Source: Sepiola atlantica
Taxonomy: Eukaryota; Mollusca; Cephalopoda; Sepiida; Sepiolidae
DNA length: 64,000 nt
Direction of reading: 5' to 3'
Assembly: GCA_963556195.1 (NCBI GenBank)
Contig: OY744525.1
Coordinates: forward strand, 55,966,946-56,030,945
The translations under genes were made by a program, and so were the position numbers. A model generated the notes under the pieces. The model was given only the letters and a program-made list of their open reading frames with translations. It was not told the DNA's origin and searched no databases. Positions within the stretch are counted from its first letter, which is position 1. Each line of letters starts with the position of its first letter. This document shows positions 52,256-61,972 of this stretch, piece by piece.

Positions 52256-52461
52256 GAAATTCTACACAAAAAAAAGCAAAGAAAGACATCTACAAAAAAA
52301 AAAAAGTGCAAACAACGAACTTTTCTACGGAAAAAAAAAACACGAAAAAAGAGGTCACACGTGCTACAAGAGAGATAAGTAATTCGTTTGTTATCACATT
52401 TATTGTCTTTAAATAACAATCCTTTTGTTATTCACATCTTATTGTCCTTTTAAACAACAAT
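52256..52461 (+). other. Leader of gypsy element 2
   Basis: A-rich non-coding leader between the primer site and the likely gag ATG at 52,462. Confidence 0.6.
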
Positions 52462-55343
52462 ATGGCAAAATTCGTCACATTGGGGGGGGGGGGGTAAGCC
52501 ATCCACGTGCGTTAGATACGATCGGAGATCCAGAGTCTTTACATAAAAGATGGGTAAATTGGAAAACCGATCTGGAAATTTTCATACTAGCTTCAGGTGT
52601 CATAAATTCTGAGCAAAAAAGAGCTATCCTTTTGTTAACAGGAGGCGAGGGTCTGCGTGAAATTTGGACGAATTTCACGGACGAACAAAAAGCCGGACAC
52701 GAGGCTAATAAAGAAAGAGTCGATGTATTCCGAACAGCTATAGAACTGTTTGACAAAACTTTCGCTCTAAAGGAAAATATCCCTAAAGCGCGTTCAAGAT
52801 TTTGGGAGTCTGAACCAAACACGGGAGAAACCGTGAATAATTATATCACTCGCTTAAAGAGTTTGGCGAAGGTGTGCGGTTTCACTCCAGAACCGAACGA
52901 ATTCGTCAGAGACAAGATCCTTCTTCACATAAAGGACGCGGAACTAAAAGCCAAATTATATGGTGAAAGCAACTTGACGTTGGATCGTCTCATCCAAATT
53001 ATTGGGACGTACCACCACAAAGAGGCCCTAATTTTAGGATCTACTTGTACGTCTGATATAAATAGATTAAACGACAGACAAAAACCTAAACCAAGCCACA
53101 ATGTGTCATCTGCATGTTATAAGTGTGGGGGGAATGGACATTTTGCAAGAGATTGTGTTAGAAGCAAGCATCACAAGTGTGGAATCTGTGGGAAAAAGGG
53201 ACATTTTGAAGTCTGTTGTTTCTACAAAAACAAACAAACAAAAACGCAGAATAGAAACGAACATGACAGAGCCCCAAAATACAGTCGTGGTGGACGAAAG
53301 CATTATCATAACAAAGGAATTCAACAGAGTGTAGGGGAAAGGGAAGATAACAAAACTGGTGGCGCTAATGGGTTTAATTTATTCAAAATATCAAGGAGTG
53401 AAAATGTAATAAACCTCAAAGTCAGAAACACCACCATCCCTTTAGTGATAGACTCAGGAGCACAGCATAATACATTATCTGTAGAGGACTTCAAGAAAAT
53501 AGAAAAAGAAGGACCCAAAATTAAGCTCCAGCCAGATTCTACTAAACTATACCCCTATGCTAGTGAAAAACCACTTCCCCTTCTAGGAAAGTGCATATTG
53601 AAGGTTGAAGTTCCTAGCACAAATCGCTACATAACAGTTCCATTTTTTGTCATACCACAGGCCCAAGCGTCACTTTTAAGTGGTAGAACTAGTAAAAGAC
53701 TAGGACTTTTAAGTGTGGGCGTTAACGCCAACATCTTGAACTGCTCGGAACTGGATATATGGACAAGAATACGAAAAGAATTTCCAAAGGTTTTCAGTGG
53801 ATTGGGAAAACTGAAAAACTACCAATTAAAATTCAAAATAAATCCAGAAATTATACCTGTCACTCAGCCAGTACGTCGGATACCATTCAAGCGGCGGCAA
53901 TGTGTCCTAAACAAATTGCAAGAACTGGTTGATCTGGATGTAATTGAGAGGGTCAGGGAACCTTCTCAATGGGTGAATCCGTTAGTGACAGTGGAAAAAA
54001 GGCCCGAGGACAATGGAAAAAGCGATGTGAGGATATGTATCGACATGCGTAGAGCAAACGAAGCTATCGTTCGAGAACGTCATCCAGTGCCCACGATTGA
54101 GGAAACTATACAAGAAATGGCTGGAGGCAAATATTTCTCAAAAGTAGATTTGAATATGGCCTACCATCAAATAGAGTTGCATCCAGACTCCAGAGGAATC
54201 ATAACATTTGCTGCACCTGATGGGCTATACCGGTATAAAAGACTTATGTTTGGGGTAAACATGGCCTCAGAAAAATTTCAGCAAATCATAAGTCAGGTTA
54301 TAGCTGGCTGCCCAGGAGCATACAACATGTCAGATGACATCATAGTAGTCGGGAAAACAGAAAGTGAGCACGACACTAGACTCGCCAAAGTTTTCCAATA
54401 CCTAGCCGAACAAGGACTGACCGTCAATGGAAAGAAGTGCCAGATTAAAATGACATCTATAAGATACATGGGCCACATTCTGACACAAGACGGCTTGAAG
54501 GTCTCGGACGAAAAGGTGAAGGCTGTAGTTGATGCTCCTCCACCAAAAGATGCATCACAGATGAGGAGTTTCTTGGGACTGGCCCAATTCTGTGCTAAGT
54601 TTGTGCCCCATTTTGCTAGTGTAACTGCACCACTTTGGGATCTTACAAGACTAGATTCTGATTGGAAATGGGAAGAAGAGGAACAATATTCCTTTAACAA
54701 ACTAAAGAAAGGGTTAATTGAAGCGCCAGTCATGGCATACTACAGTGTTGAGTTGCCAACTAGAATCACAACTGATGCTTCTCCCGTTGGCGTGGGTGCA
54801 ATCATTGAACAACAGCAGCTAAACGGATACTGGAAACCAGTATACTATGCCAGTAGGAAGCTCACACCAACAGAGTCCCGATATTCTCAATTTGAAAGAG
54901 AAGCACTGGGAGTATTCTGGGCATGCAAAAAGTTCAGTCTGTACCTCATTGGATGTGACTTTCAGATCCTGACTGATCACAAAGCGCTGGTAAAGGTACT
55001 ATCACCTTCCTCGAAGCCCCCTTCAGCAAGAGTGGAGAGATGGCTGTTGTTTCTACAACAGTTCACCTACAAAGTCATCCACATTCCTGGCCGAACCAAT
55101 AAGGCGGACCTGCTGAGTCGACAGCCCGTTGAAAACCCAGACAAAACTGAGGAAAAGGAAACAATGGACTACATCTACAGTATCATTAAAGATACTGTAC
55201 CTCAGGCACTGACTCCCTGTGAAGTGGAAAAAGCTTCAAAGGATGATGCTACGATCTCCAAACTTCGGCAAGCTATATCCGAAAATGACTGGACCAATTT
55301 CAAAGGTACTGCATTTCATGCAATCAAAGATAACTCTGGATAG
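52462..55343 (+). pseudogene. Gag, protease, reverse transcriptase and RNase H of gypsy element 2
   Basis: One frame is open from 52,425 to the TAG at 55,341-55,343. Its 5' part has no ATG; the first plausible ATG is at 52,462 in a different frame and leads into a 13-G run followed at once by TAA. A change in the G-run length would bring it into the gag frame, so the G-run is the likely lesion or a base-calling error. Gag has zinc knuckles CYKCGGNGHFARDC (about 53,115) and CGICGKKGHFEVCC (about 53,178). Protease is at VIDSGAQHNTL (about 53,446), RT at KVDLNMAYHQIEL and NMSDDIIVVG (about 54,325), and RNase H at TTDASPVGVG (about 54,770) to LTDHKALVKV (about 54,970). The frame is lost near 55,335 just before integrase. 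Confidence 0.95.
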
Positions 55344-55978
55344 CAGGACAGATGGTCATCCGAGGACGCAGGATTATAATCCCTGAGGCACTTCAGGGGC
55401 GGGTAGTTGTACTGTCTCATGAAGGACACCAAGGGATTGTGCGAACCAAAAATCGCCTACGGTCCAAAGTTTGGTGGCCAGAGATGGATAGAATGGCAGA
55501 AAAGCGAGTAAAAGCGTGTTACCCATGTCAAGTGGTTGGTAAAAATGCCCCTCCAGAAGAACTAGAGAGTACACCGCTGCCTGACCAACCCTGGACCTAT
55601 GTAGCTGTTGACCTACTGAGTGTCTCCGAAGGGAACTACCTGCTGGCTGTTGTCGACTACTACTCAAGATGGCCAGAAGTTGCGCATATGAAAATAGCAA
55701 ATGCCAAAAATGTAACGGGTGCACTAGAAATGATGTTCAATCATCATGGATATCCCAACTATCTGAGGAGTGACAACGGACAGCCATTCTCATCAAGAGA
55801 ATTCAATGAGTATATGAATACTCACGGCATCACCCAGGTGAGAGGGATCCCGTATTGGCCACAGTCCAACGGCGAAGTGGAACGGTTCAACAGAACAATC
55901 CTAAAGGCAATTAAGATCGCCAAAGTCGAAGGGAAAGACTGGAGGACTGAACTAAGGAATTTTCTGTTCCAATACTGA
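55344..55978 (+). pseudogene. Integrase of gypsy element 2 (N-terminal and core)
   Basis: This 208-codon frame (from 55,352) carries the H2C2 zinc domain (LSHEGHQGIVRTKNRLRSKV, CYPC at residues 56-59) and the catalytic core: D87 in VAVDLL, D141 in RSDNGQPF and E177 in NGEVERFN, a DD35E spacing. It lies in a different frame from RNase H, joined by a single-base loss near 55,335. It ends at TGA (55,976) immediately before TTPHT. The expected sense codon is arginine in an FQYRTTPH-type motif, so a CGA to TGA change is likely. Confidence 0.9.
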
Positions 55979-56605
55979 ACCACCCCTCACACAGTAACCG
56001 GAGTATCCCCAGCGAAGTTACTAATGAACCGCGAACTCCGAGGTAAGCTGCCAAGTATTGTAGGAGCGTCCACTGATTTTAGTGACGTACATGATAAGGA
56101 TGCTCTACACAAACTAAAACGCAACATAGCTGCTGACCAGAGAAGAGGAGCCAGAGACCAACAGATCCAGAGAGGGGACACAGTATTGTGTAAAAATTTA
56201 CACAGAACAAACAAGCTGGACGCTCGGTTCGAGTCTCAGCCCTATCAAGTTGTGGAAAAGAAGGGAAATGCTGTTCTAATACAACAACCCCAAGGCCAAG
56301 TGAGAATGAGAAACGCTGCCCATGTAAAAAAGGTACCCGGCGACATGCAGTATAGTCCTGACTACACCGACGTCCCTAAAGCAGTTTACTCTCCCCCTGA
56401 TACAACCCACTGGCCCCCTACTTCTACAACAGATATCGAAGACACACACCTCAACCCAATCGATGCACTTCCCACCTCCAGTCCAGACCCTAAGGAAACT
56501 GCTCAAGAACCCCTAACACCGGCCCTAACTGCCCCTAGTGGTTCAATCAGAACACCTAGAGTAAGATCCACCTCAGTGTGGCAAGAAGACTTTATAGTGA
56601 CATAA
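55979..56605 (+). pseudogene. C-terminal part of gypsy element 2 polyprotein
   Basis: It is in the same frame as integrase, after the TGA. It reads TTPHTVTGVSPAKLLMNREL, the usual SPAxLLMxRxLR segment, then KLDARFESQPYQVVEKKGNA, a C-terminal barrel-like DNA-binding part. A proline/threonine-rich tail follows and ends IRTPRVRSTSVWQEDFIVT. The listed ATG at 56,024 is only an internal methionine. Stop at 56,603-56,605. Confidence 0.85.
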
Positions 56606-56611
56606 ATTTAT

Positions 56612-56628
56612 AAAAAAAAGAGGGAAGA
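56612..56628 (+). promoter_or_regulatory. Polypurine tract of gypsy element 2
   Basis: AAAAAAAAGAGGGAAGA directly precedes the 3' LTR start TGTAGTG. Confidence 0.85.
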
Positions 56629-56813
56629 TGTAGTGTCGAAGATCACGTACCAACGTGATCGGTACGAGAGCAAGAAGCAGCAGCAGCGACATAGCTAGGG
56701 ACATAGATAGAGAGATTACGACCGTTGATACACACATGTTGTTATAACCCTTGTTAAATAAAGATATGTTTACAACCACCACAATTAACTGCTGTTTATT
56801 ACCAAACACCACA
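56629..56813 (+). repeat. 3' LTR of gypsy element 2
   Basis: 185 bp, TG..CA, followed by the GATAT duplication. Confidence 0.95.
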
Positions 56814-56862
56814 GATATATTCATTCCGTGCCAGGTACGTACATCAAACAGATACTACTTAG

Positions 56863-57580
56863 TTTTTTTTTTGTTTGTTTTTTTTTCGAATGTCTCGGTA
56901 ATTCTAAATAAGCACCAAAGGTCTTACTTTTCTTTTGTGTGATGACCGGTTTCGTTGTTATAAATAATATTACAGGAGTTGGTATTAACAGTCTATGCTC
57001 GTATATTCTTATTTTGTTGTACTGTTCTTAAGGTGAATGAACTGAATCCAAGTCTTGTGTTTTGTATTTCTTTATTACTTGTTCCTCTATTCCTGTTACG
57101 TTTTGGTAGCGATACAATCGAACCCGGGAAGTGTCTTTTTAAAATGTAATCTCGGGATGTTCTTTTACTCTACATGTAATACATCGTGCACTACAACCTC
57201 ATGTTTCTCAAAATTAAGAATATAGACATTATACAGAGGCTGTCTCTCTTGCGGTTGTCAGCCGCAATCCGATTTTGACATTAGCTTTGCAGTGGGATTT
57301 CGCTGTCCTCCTACAAACGGCGCCTGCTATCCCCTAATGATCACTCATCTGTAATTGACCATGCTCAACGTCACTTAATTTCAGTTATCTCATGAGAACC
57401 GGTGTGTCAGCGTGATTATGCTATATGCTAGTTAGTTATTTGTTCTGAATCTACTTTTGTCATTCAGGTAACCTCACTGGCGAAGCACTTATTTGCTCTT
57501 GGCAAAACTTTAAAAAATATTCAGTATCAATTAGAATAAATCTTATTTTTATCATCACACATATTTGTTCAATTCATGTT
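56863..57580. other. Unassigned
   Basis: Mixed composition. GCGATACAATCGAACCCGGG at about 57,109 looks like a tRNA T-arm but lacks an A box at proper spacing. No gene recognised. Confidence 0.4.
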
Positions 57581-57589
57581 CAACATTAA

Positions 57590-57976
57590 TTATTCTTAAT
57601 TTAAACATGGATAAATACGCTCTAAATTTGATAACAAATAATAATAATAAAAACCCCACATAAAACGTTTTCTCAAACATTACTATTAGTTACTAATGTA
57701 CGGACTTTTTAACAAAAGGGACGTTATAATGCCTTACACCGCTTCATAATTATCTTCCCTTTTTTATCAGTCGAAACGCTTTCTTTAAATAATTTAACAT
57801 TTAAATCATGTTTTTAATTTCAATCTTGATATATTTTTAATTGTACGTGTACAACAGAAATTGTGTTGATTGACTTAAGAAATCCAACAATCTGACGAAA
57901 TATGGTTTTAACCCAAAAGGAAAAGAAAGCAACATGTTTTTTTTTGTTTTTGCTATCTTTATTGTAAGGTAAGAAC
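57590..57976 (+). promoter_or_regulatory. Candidate promoter and first exon of the zinc-finger gene
   Basis: The best-conserved part (57,728-57,976) matches 7,950-8,256 and ends AAGGTAAGAACC, a consensus 5' splice site with the cut after AAG at about 57,967. Conservation between two copies surrounded by otherwise different sequence, and the position 5 kb upstream of the zinc-finger ORF on the same strand, suggest a transcription start and non-coding exon. No TATA box is obvious. Confidence 0.45.
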
Positions 57977-57984
57977 CCTATTTA

Positions 57985-58395
57985 TTTATCTACCTCCCAC
58001 AAGGTAAGATGTGACACAAGGTCGGGAAAGTGGGATTAGAGGTGAGCACTCTGGCAATTTAAAAATTGCCTGGGCAGCCCCGTCGGCATTCCCCGGTAGG
58101 GGCGCCTCAGACAGTAAGCAATAAACTTACTCCTCCCCGAAGAGGGGAGGCGAAGCCTGGGAGCGTGCACCTCCTAGAACTGCACAGGACCAGCAACCCC
58201 TAATAGACCGGCGTAAATCCAGACCCAAAGGCCCGGACGATACCGGTTTATTAGGCGGGGTAAAAACCCCTGGTTGAATCCTTTTGGGACCCTTTTCGCC
58301 CTATATGCAAACCAGAAGATTAAGCGACGCAAAACAGGGAGTCTTATGGTGCCAAGCGGTGATGACCGAAAAATAGTCACCGGTGTATTTTAGGT
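57985..58395 (-). mobile_element. GC-rich repeat sharing the U2-like family tail
   Basis: The minus strand ends with CAATTTTTAAATTGCCAGAG, then GACCTTGTGTCACATCTTAC, the same tail order as the U2-like repeats (CAATT..CCAGAGTG..GACCTTGTGT). Its head is different: about 290 bp of GC-rich sequence with hairpins such as CCTCCCC..GGGGAGG and the words GTGCACGCTCCCAGGC and ATTACGCC-like GATTTACGCCGG. A 68-codon minus-strand frame (58,380-58,174) crosses it without known domains. I could not match the head to a known small RNA. Confidence 0.5.
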
Positions 58396-59365
58396 AAAGA
58401 AATAACGAAAATCAGGAAAAGTTTTGTACTAATTTTTATTTTAAATAATTTATTTTACAAAAATAAGAAATCAAATAGGTGGTTTTATTTTATTTAGGAA
58501 AATATAATAAAATGTATTTGTTTTTTTATTTTAAATAATTTCTTTTACAAAAATAAGAAATTAAATAGGTGTTGTTTTTTTTTAATATAATAAAATGTCT
58601 ATGTTTATTTGGGTTTTTAGGCGATTTGTGACTTTCATACTTTCGTTTTCACCCAGCAGCAAATGACGCCGTTTCTCATATACGGATGGCCAGAAATGAT
58701 TAAAAAAAAAACTTTGAACCGAACTGGGTTCTTTTAAACCATAACTCTAACCTAAATTTAAGTTTAATTCGGCAAAAGGCGGTTTGGTTCGGTTCAATTT
58801 CTGTAGAAGCATCCACTTTCGTTTTGATGTAGGAAAAAAAAGGGGTTTGGTGACGGGAGTTATTCTATAAAAAAAATACCATTGATTTTATCATTTTTCG
58901 ATTGAAATGCACTAAATATATCTTTAACGTAACTACAATAACATTTCAAAGCTAGAAAAAAAAGCAACAACAAAAAAGTAGTAATGTCAGAGGTCATTAG
59001 AAGTTGATGATTGGCGCGTCACATGTGAAATACGCCACCAATCAGATTAGTTGAGACATATTATCACCAAGTTTAAAGTATAGTGACTAGCGATGATTGT
59101 TTAAATTTAAAGATTACTTTTGGGTCATGTTTTAATTTCTTTTAATTGTCATTATTTCGATGTAATGTTTATTTAATATACTTTGAAACATGTGGATATA
59201 TCATTACACATTTTCTTCTTAACTCTTTACTTTTTGTTGTTCTATCAAAACGTAAATGAAGTTGATATATTATGTATCAATTCACGTCAGTCGCATGACG
59301 TAATCACTAGTTACGGTCATCGTGAGCTAAAACATATAAAAATATTATTTTCTCTGACCGAACAC
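58396..59365. other. AT-rich, with a ~100-bp tandem duplication
   Basis: TTTACAAAAATAAGAAAT(C/T) with AAATAGGTG occurs at about 58,452 and 58,553. GGTTCGGTTCAATTTCTGTA at about 58,787 recurs at about 62,551. No gene recognised. Confidence 0.5.
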
Positions 59366-59560
59366 AATGTACACTAGGTCGGTTTTTAATGTGGGGGAAA
59401 TTCACTCATCCAAATAGGGGCACTCTGGGTTGGGAAAAAATGTTTAATTGCCCCAGTCTGGAAGGATTTTCTCATTAACCGAGGACAACAGATAAAGTGT
59501 AGTATCAAAACAGATACTACACTTTGATCTTAGCCAAAAGGACAAGCTTAGATTCAAATA
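59366..59560 (-). mobile_element. U2 snRNA-headed short repeat, copy D (best head)
   Basis: On the minus strand 59,541-59,511 reads CCTTTTGGCTAAGATCAAAG followed by TGTAGTATCTG. This matches U2 snRNA downstream of its first dozen nucleotides almost base for base, including the GTAGTA that pairs with intron branch points. It is followed by an inverted copy of the same word, so AAAGTGTAGTATC and GATACTACACTTT form a 13-bp perfect stem absent from real U2. The remainder is the family body: TGTCCTCGGTTAATGAG, CCAGACTGGGGCAATT, CCCAGAGTGCCCC and CACATTAAAAACCGACC. There is no Sm site or U2 3' half. Confidence 0.75.
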
Positions 59561-59595
59561 GTCACTTAAACTTAAAATAGGCTACCAACTTCTCC

Positions 59596-59597
<2 letters not shown>

Positions 59598-59646
<49 letters not shown>
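59598..59646. repeat. (TA)n microsatellite
   Basis: About 23 uninterrupted TA units. Confidence 0.95.
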
Positions 59647-59650
<4 letters not shown>

Positions 59651-59990
59651 GGTCGTAGCTTTTCTCACTCAGCGAGATAAAAAATAAGCTTGTTTAAACT
59701 TATTCTCATGTTCCTGATTAAACAATAAAAAACGAAAGAAAATCAACATATCTTTATGTTGGGTTTTCTTTTTTTTCCATGGTCGAACTTCAAAACCTCA
59801 AGCACAAAAACATTTTTTACTATTCAATCCTATTTTCTGACGTTGGAGTGTTTTTTTCCTTCGCAGATTTGGCACACTTTGTATGTTAAAAATTCAGTAT
59901 GGCTTTAACTTCTCACTGTATTGTTGTAATTAACATTTTTGGGGAACATATCACCTAAGTCTTTTTTTAAAATACAACATTCCAGTTGTA
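59647..59990. other. AT-rich gap
   Basis: Nothing recognised. Confidence 0.4.
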
Positions 59991-60165
59991 GTAATGGTTA
60001 TGTTGTATCCGACATAAGTCCGAGTTTTCAGTGTTGTGTTCAACGTAAGTCCAGGTTATTTTGTGTTTGAATAAGTCTGAGTTTTTTGTTGCCATTGTTG
60101 TGTGTGATATAAGTCTGGTTTATGTTGGTCCAAATAAGTCCAAGTTCCTCGTCGTCAGTATTGTA
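59991..60165 (+). repeat. Short degenerate minisatellite (ATAAGTCCGAGTT)
   Basis: About five spaced copies of AAGTC(C/T)(G/A)(A/G)GTT with TGTTGT spacers, period about 35-45 bp. Confidence 0.6.
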
Positions 60166-60940
60166 ACCTTGAAAGGCCAGCAATAGATAAGAAAACACAG
60201 TGCTATATTTACGAGTGTGTGTATTTATAGAATGATAAAATAGTATGTTACAGAAAGACTGCTGAGCGAGTGCAATACATAGTGTCCGGAAGAGTCCATA
60301 TATTCACGAAATAGTATAGATCAGCATCACAGCATTACAATAACAGAAAGAATCTCATAATATCACGAGTAAATAGCGTTATATATTGCATTCCAAACAG
60401 TTTAATTCTAATCAATTTCACTTGCAAAGCTTAGGTGGATCTGTGGCATATTGTCTTCAGGTACTTGCTCAGGTTGCTGTGAGGGTTACATCTCTTCATA
60501 ACATAAGTAACCTCTGAGTGTTACTAATAAGAAATAGAGAGCTCAGAGATGAAAAAGAGAGTTATATAAACATTCTAGACTCTCTATTCTTTATTCCTAT
60601 TCCTTATCTTTTGGCTTTTGCCTTTCTTTCCCAATCTCTCTAGCCAATTAGCCAATCTAGATGTGTCTGACACCGGTGCATACAGAAAATTTATCTTATT
60701 AAATACAATCAGACTTTTAATGGATGACAGTCTCTGATGTGAGGGTTAGGCCTTCCTGTATAATTATATCAATCTAAAAGAAAAGTATTAAAGTATTGGT
60801 ATTTTTGACAATCCTAATCTCTAGTATGATTTTCTTGAGTGAATTCTGATTAGCTTAAAGTTGTGAGTCGAATTCAATAATAATAAATTGAATGCCTTGA
60901 AATGATATAATTTCATTTTTTTTCCTTTTCTTTTTTACAG
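60166..60940 (+). other. Putative intron sequence with 3' splice site
   Basis: It ends in a polypyrimidine run and TTTTTTACAG at 60,940, followed by AGATTCCTGCCTTCAAGAC. The same acceptor context occurs at 26,918. A stretch at 60,540-60,600 resembles LTR promoter sequence (GTTATATAAACATTC), but no partner was found. Confidence 0.4.
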
Positions 60941-61246
60941 AGATTCCTGCCTTCAAGACTTTTGGTGGATTGGAACGGATTATTTTCTTTATAGTAAAGG
61001 AAATTGAATTTCTGAACGTAATTAAAATCATTGTCTAACTTTAAACATGAATGTTCAAAGAAAAATGTCCATGTGAATTGTCTGGATCGTTATTTTTAAG
61101 AAACTATCTGAAATACTGGATGCTGAAATGTGAAGGGCTTTTCAAGAAATGCCAGTGTTATTGTTGGATTTCTAAAATCAAATTTCAAATTATATTTTAA
61201 GAAAAATCAAGTTTAAAGAAAAAGGTTTTACTAATCTGTTGCTTAT
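60941..61246 (+). other. Candidate second non-coding exon of the zinc-finger gene
   Basis: The sequence after the acceptor starts AGATTCCTGCCTTCAAGAC. A similar start follows the acceptor of the decayed copy at 26,919 (ATGTTCCTGCTTGAAAG). No long open frame is present, so if transcribed it is untranslated. The exon end was not determined. Confidence 0.3.
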
Positions 61247-61972
61247 AGATCTTTTTTTTACATTGAATATTTTTTATGATTATTAATCGTTTAGATCTTT
61301 TTTTTACATTGAATATTTTTTATGATTATTAATCGTTTAGATCTTTTTTTTACATTTGAATATTTTTTATGATTATTAATCGTTTAGATCTTTTTTTTAC
61401 ATTGAATATTTTTTATGATTATTAATCGTTTAGATCTTTTTTTTACATTGAATATTTTTTATGATTATTAATCGTTTAGATCTTTTTTTACATTGAATAT
61501 TTTTTATGATTATTAATCGTTTAGATCTTTTTTTTACATTGAATATTTTTTATGATTATTAATCGTTTAGATCTTTTTTTACATTGAATATTTTTATGAT
61601 TATTAATCGTTTAGATCTTTTTTTTACATTGAATATTTTTTATGATTATTAATCGTTTAGATCTTTTTTTTACATTGAATATTTTTTATGATTATTAATC
61701 GTTTAGATCTTTTTTTACATTGAATATTTTTTATGATTATTAATCGTTTAGATCTTTTTTTTACATTGAATATTTTTTATGATTATTAATCGTTTAGATC
61801 TTTTTTTTACATTGAATATTTTTTATGATTATTAATCGTTTAGATCTTTTTTTTACATTGAATATTTTTTATGATTATTAATCGTTTAGATCTTTTTTTT
61901 ACATTGAATATTTTTTATGATTATTAATCGTTTAGATCTTTTTTTTACATTGAATATTTTTTATGATTATTA
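61247..61972 (+). repeat. 46-bp tandem repeat, about 16 units
   Basis: Unit GATCTTTTTTTTACATTGAA, TATTTTTTATGATTATTAATC and GTTTA repeats with only homopolymer-length changes (T7/T8, T5/T6). It lies about 1.2 kb upstream of the zinc-finger ATG. Confidence 0.95.

Larger units (their letters stand above)
52047..56813 (+). mobile_element. Ty3/gypsy LTR retrotransposon 2 (4767 bp)
   Basis: 188-bp and 185-bp LTRs (four substitutions and one CAG-unit difference by eye) enclose a plus-strand gag-pol. The 5-bp target duplication GATAT lies at 52,042-52,046 and 56,814-56,818. Primer site and polypurine tract are in place. The coding region is interrupted at three points: a G13 run near the gag start, a frameshift at about 55,335 between RNase H and integrase, and a TGA at 55,976. 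The element is older than gypsy element 1 and not functional as read. Confidence 0.95.
51695..56862. mobile_element. Foldback MITE (about 170-bp arms) split by gypsy element 2
   Basis: The left arm (about 51,697-51,870) and the sequence at about 51,915-52,046 plus 56,814-56,862 are reverse complements. Shared words include AAAAATCACGTAAATTAATC, AAGTAGTTTTTATTTTATAA and GGTCATATTC, and outside them TATATTCATTC and CAAACAGATA. The right arm is cut by the gypsy element exactly at GATAT. Outer ends are T(A)TCTGTTTG with TA on each side, compatible with a Tc1/mariner-type MITE, but that is inference. Confidence 0.8.

Noticed and set aside
52425..52461. TTG at 52,425 as the gag start
   Set aside because: The frame is merely open there. 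It lies in the leader, lacks an ATG, and an ATG 37 bp downstream better fits a gag start interrupted by the G-run.
57105..57135. tRNA-derived SINE based on ATCGAACCCGGG
   Set aside because: Only a T-arm-like word is present; no A box at the needed distance and no target duplication found.
59366..59560. A genuine U2 spliceosomal RNA gene
   Set aside because: Only the 5' part matches U2. The Sm site, stems III-IV and 3' half are missing, and the same body recurs elsewhere with decayed heads.
61247..61972. CRISPR-like or other spacer-containing array
   Set aside because: Pure tandem repeat differing only in T-run length.
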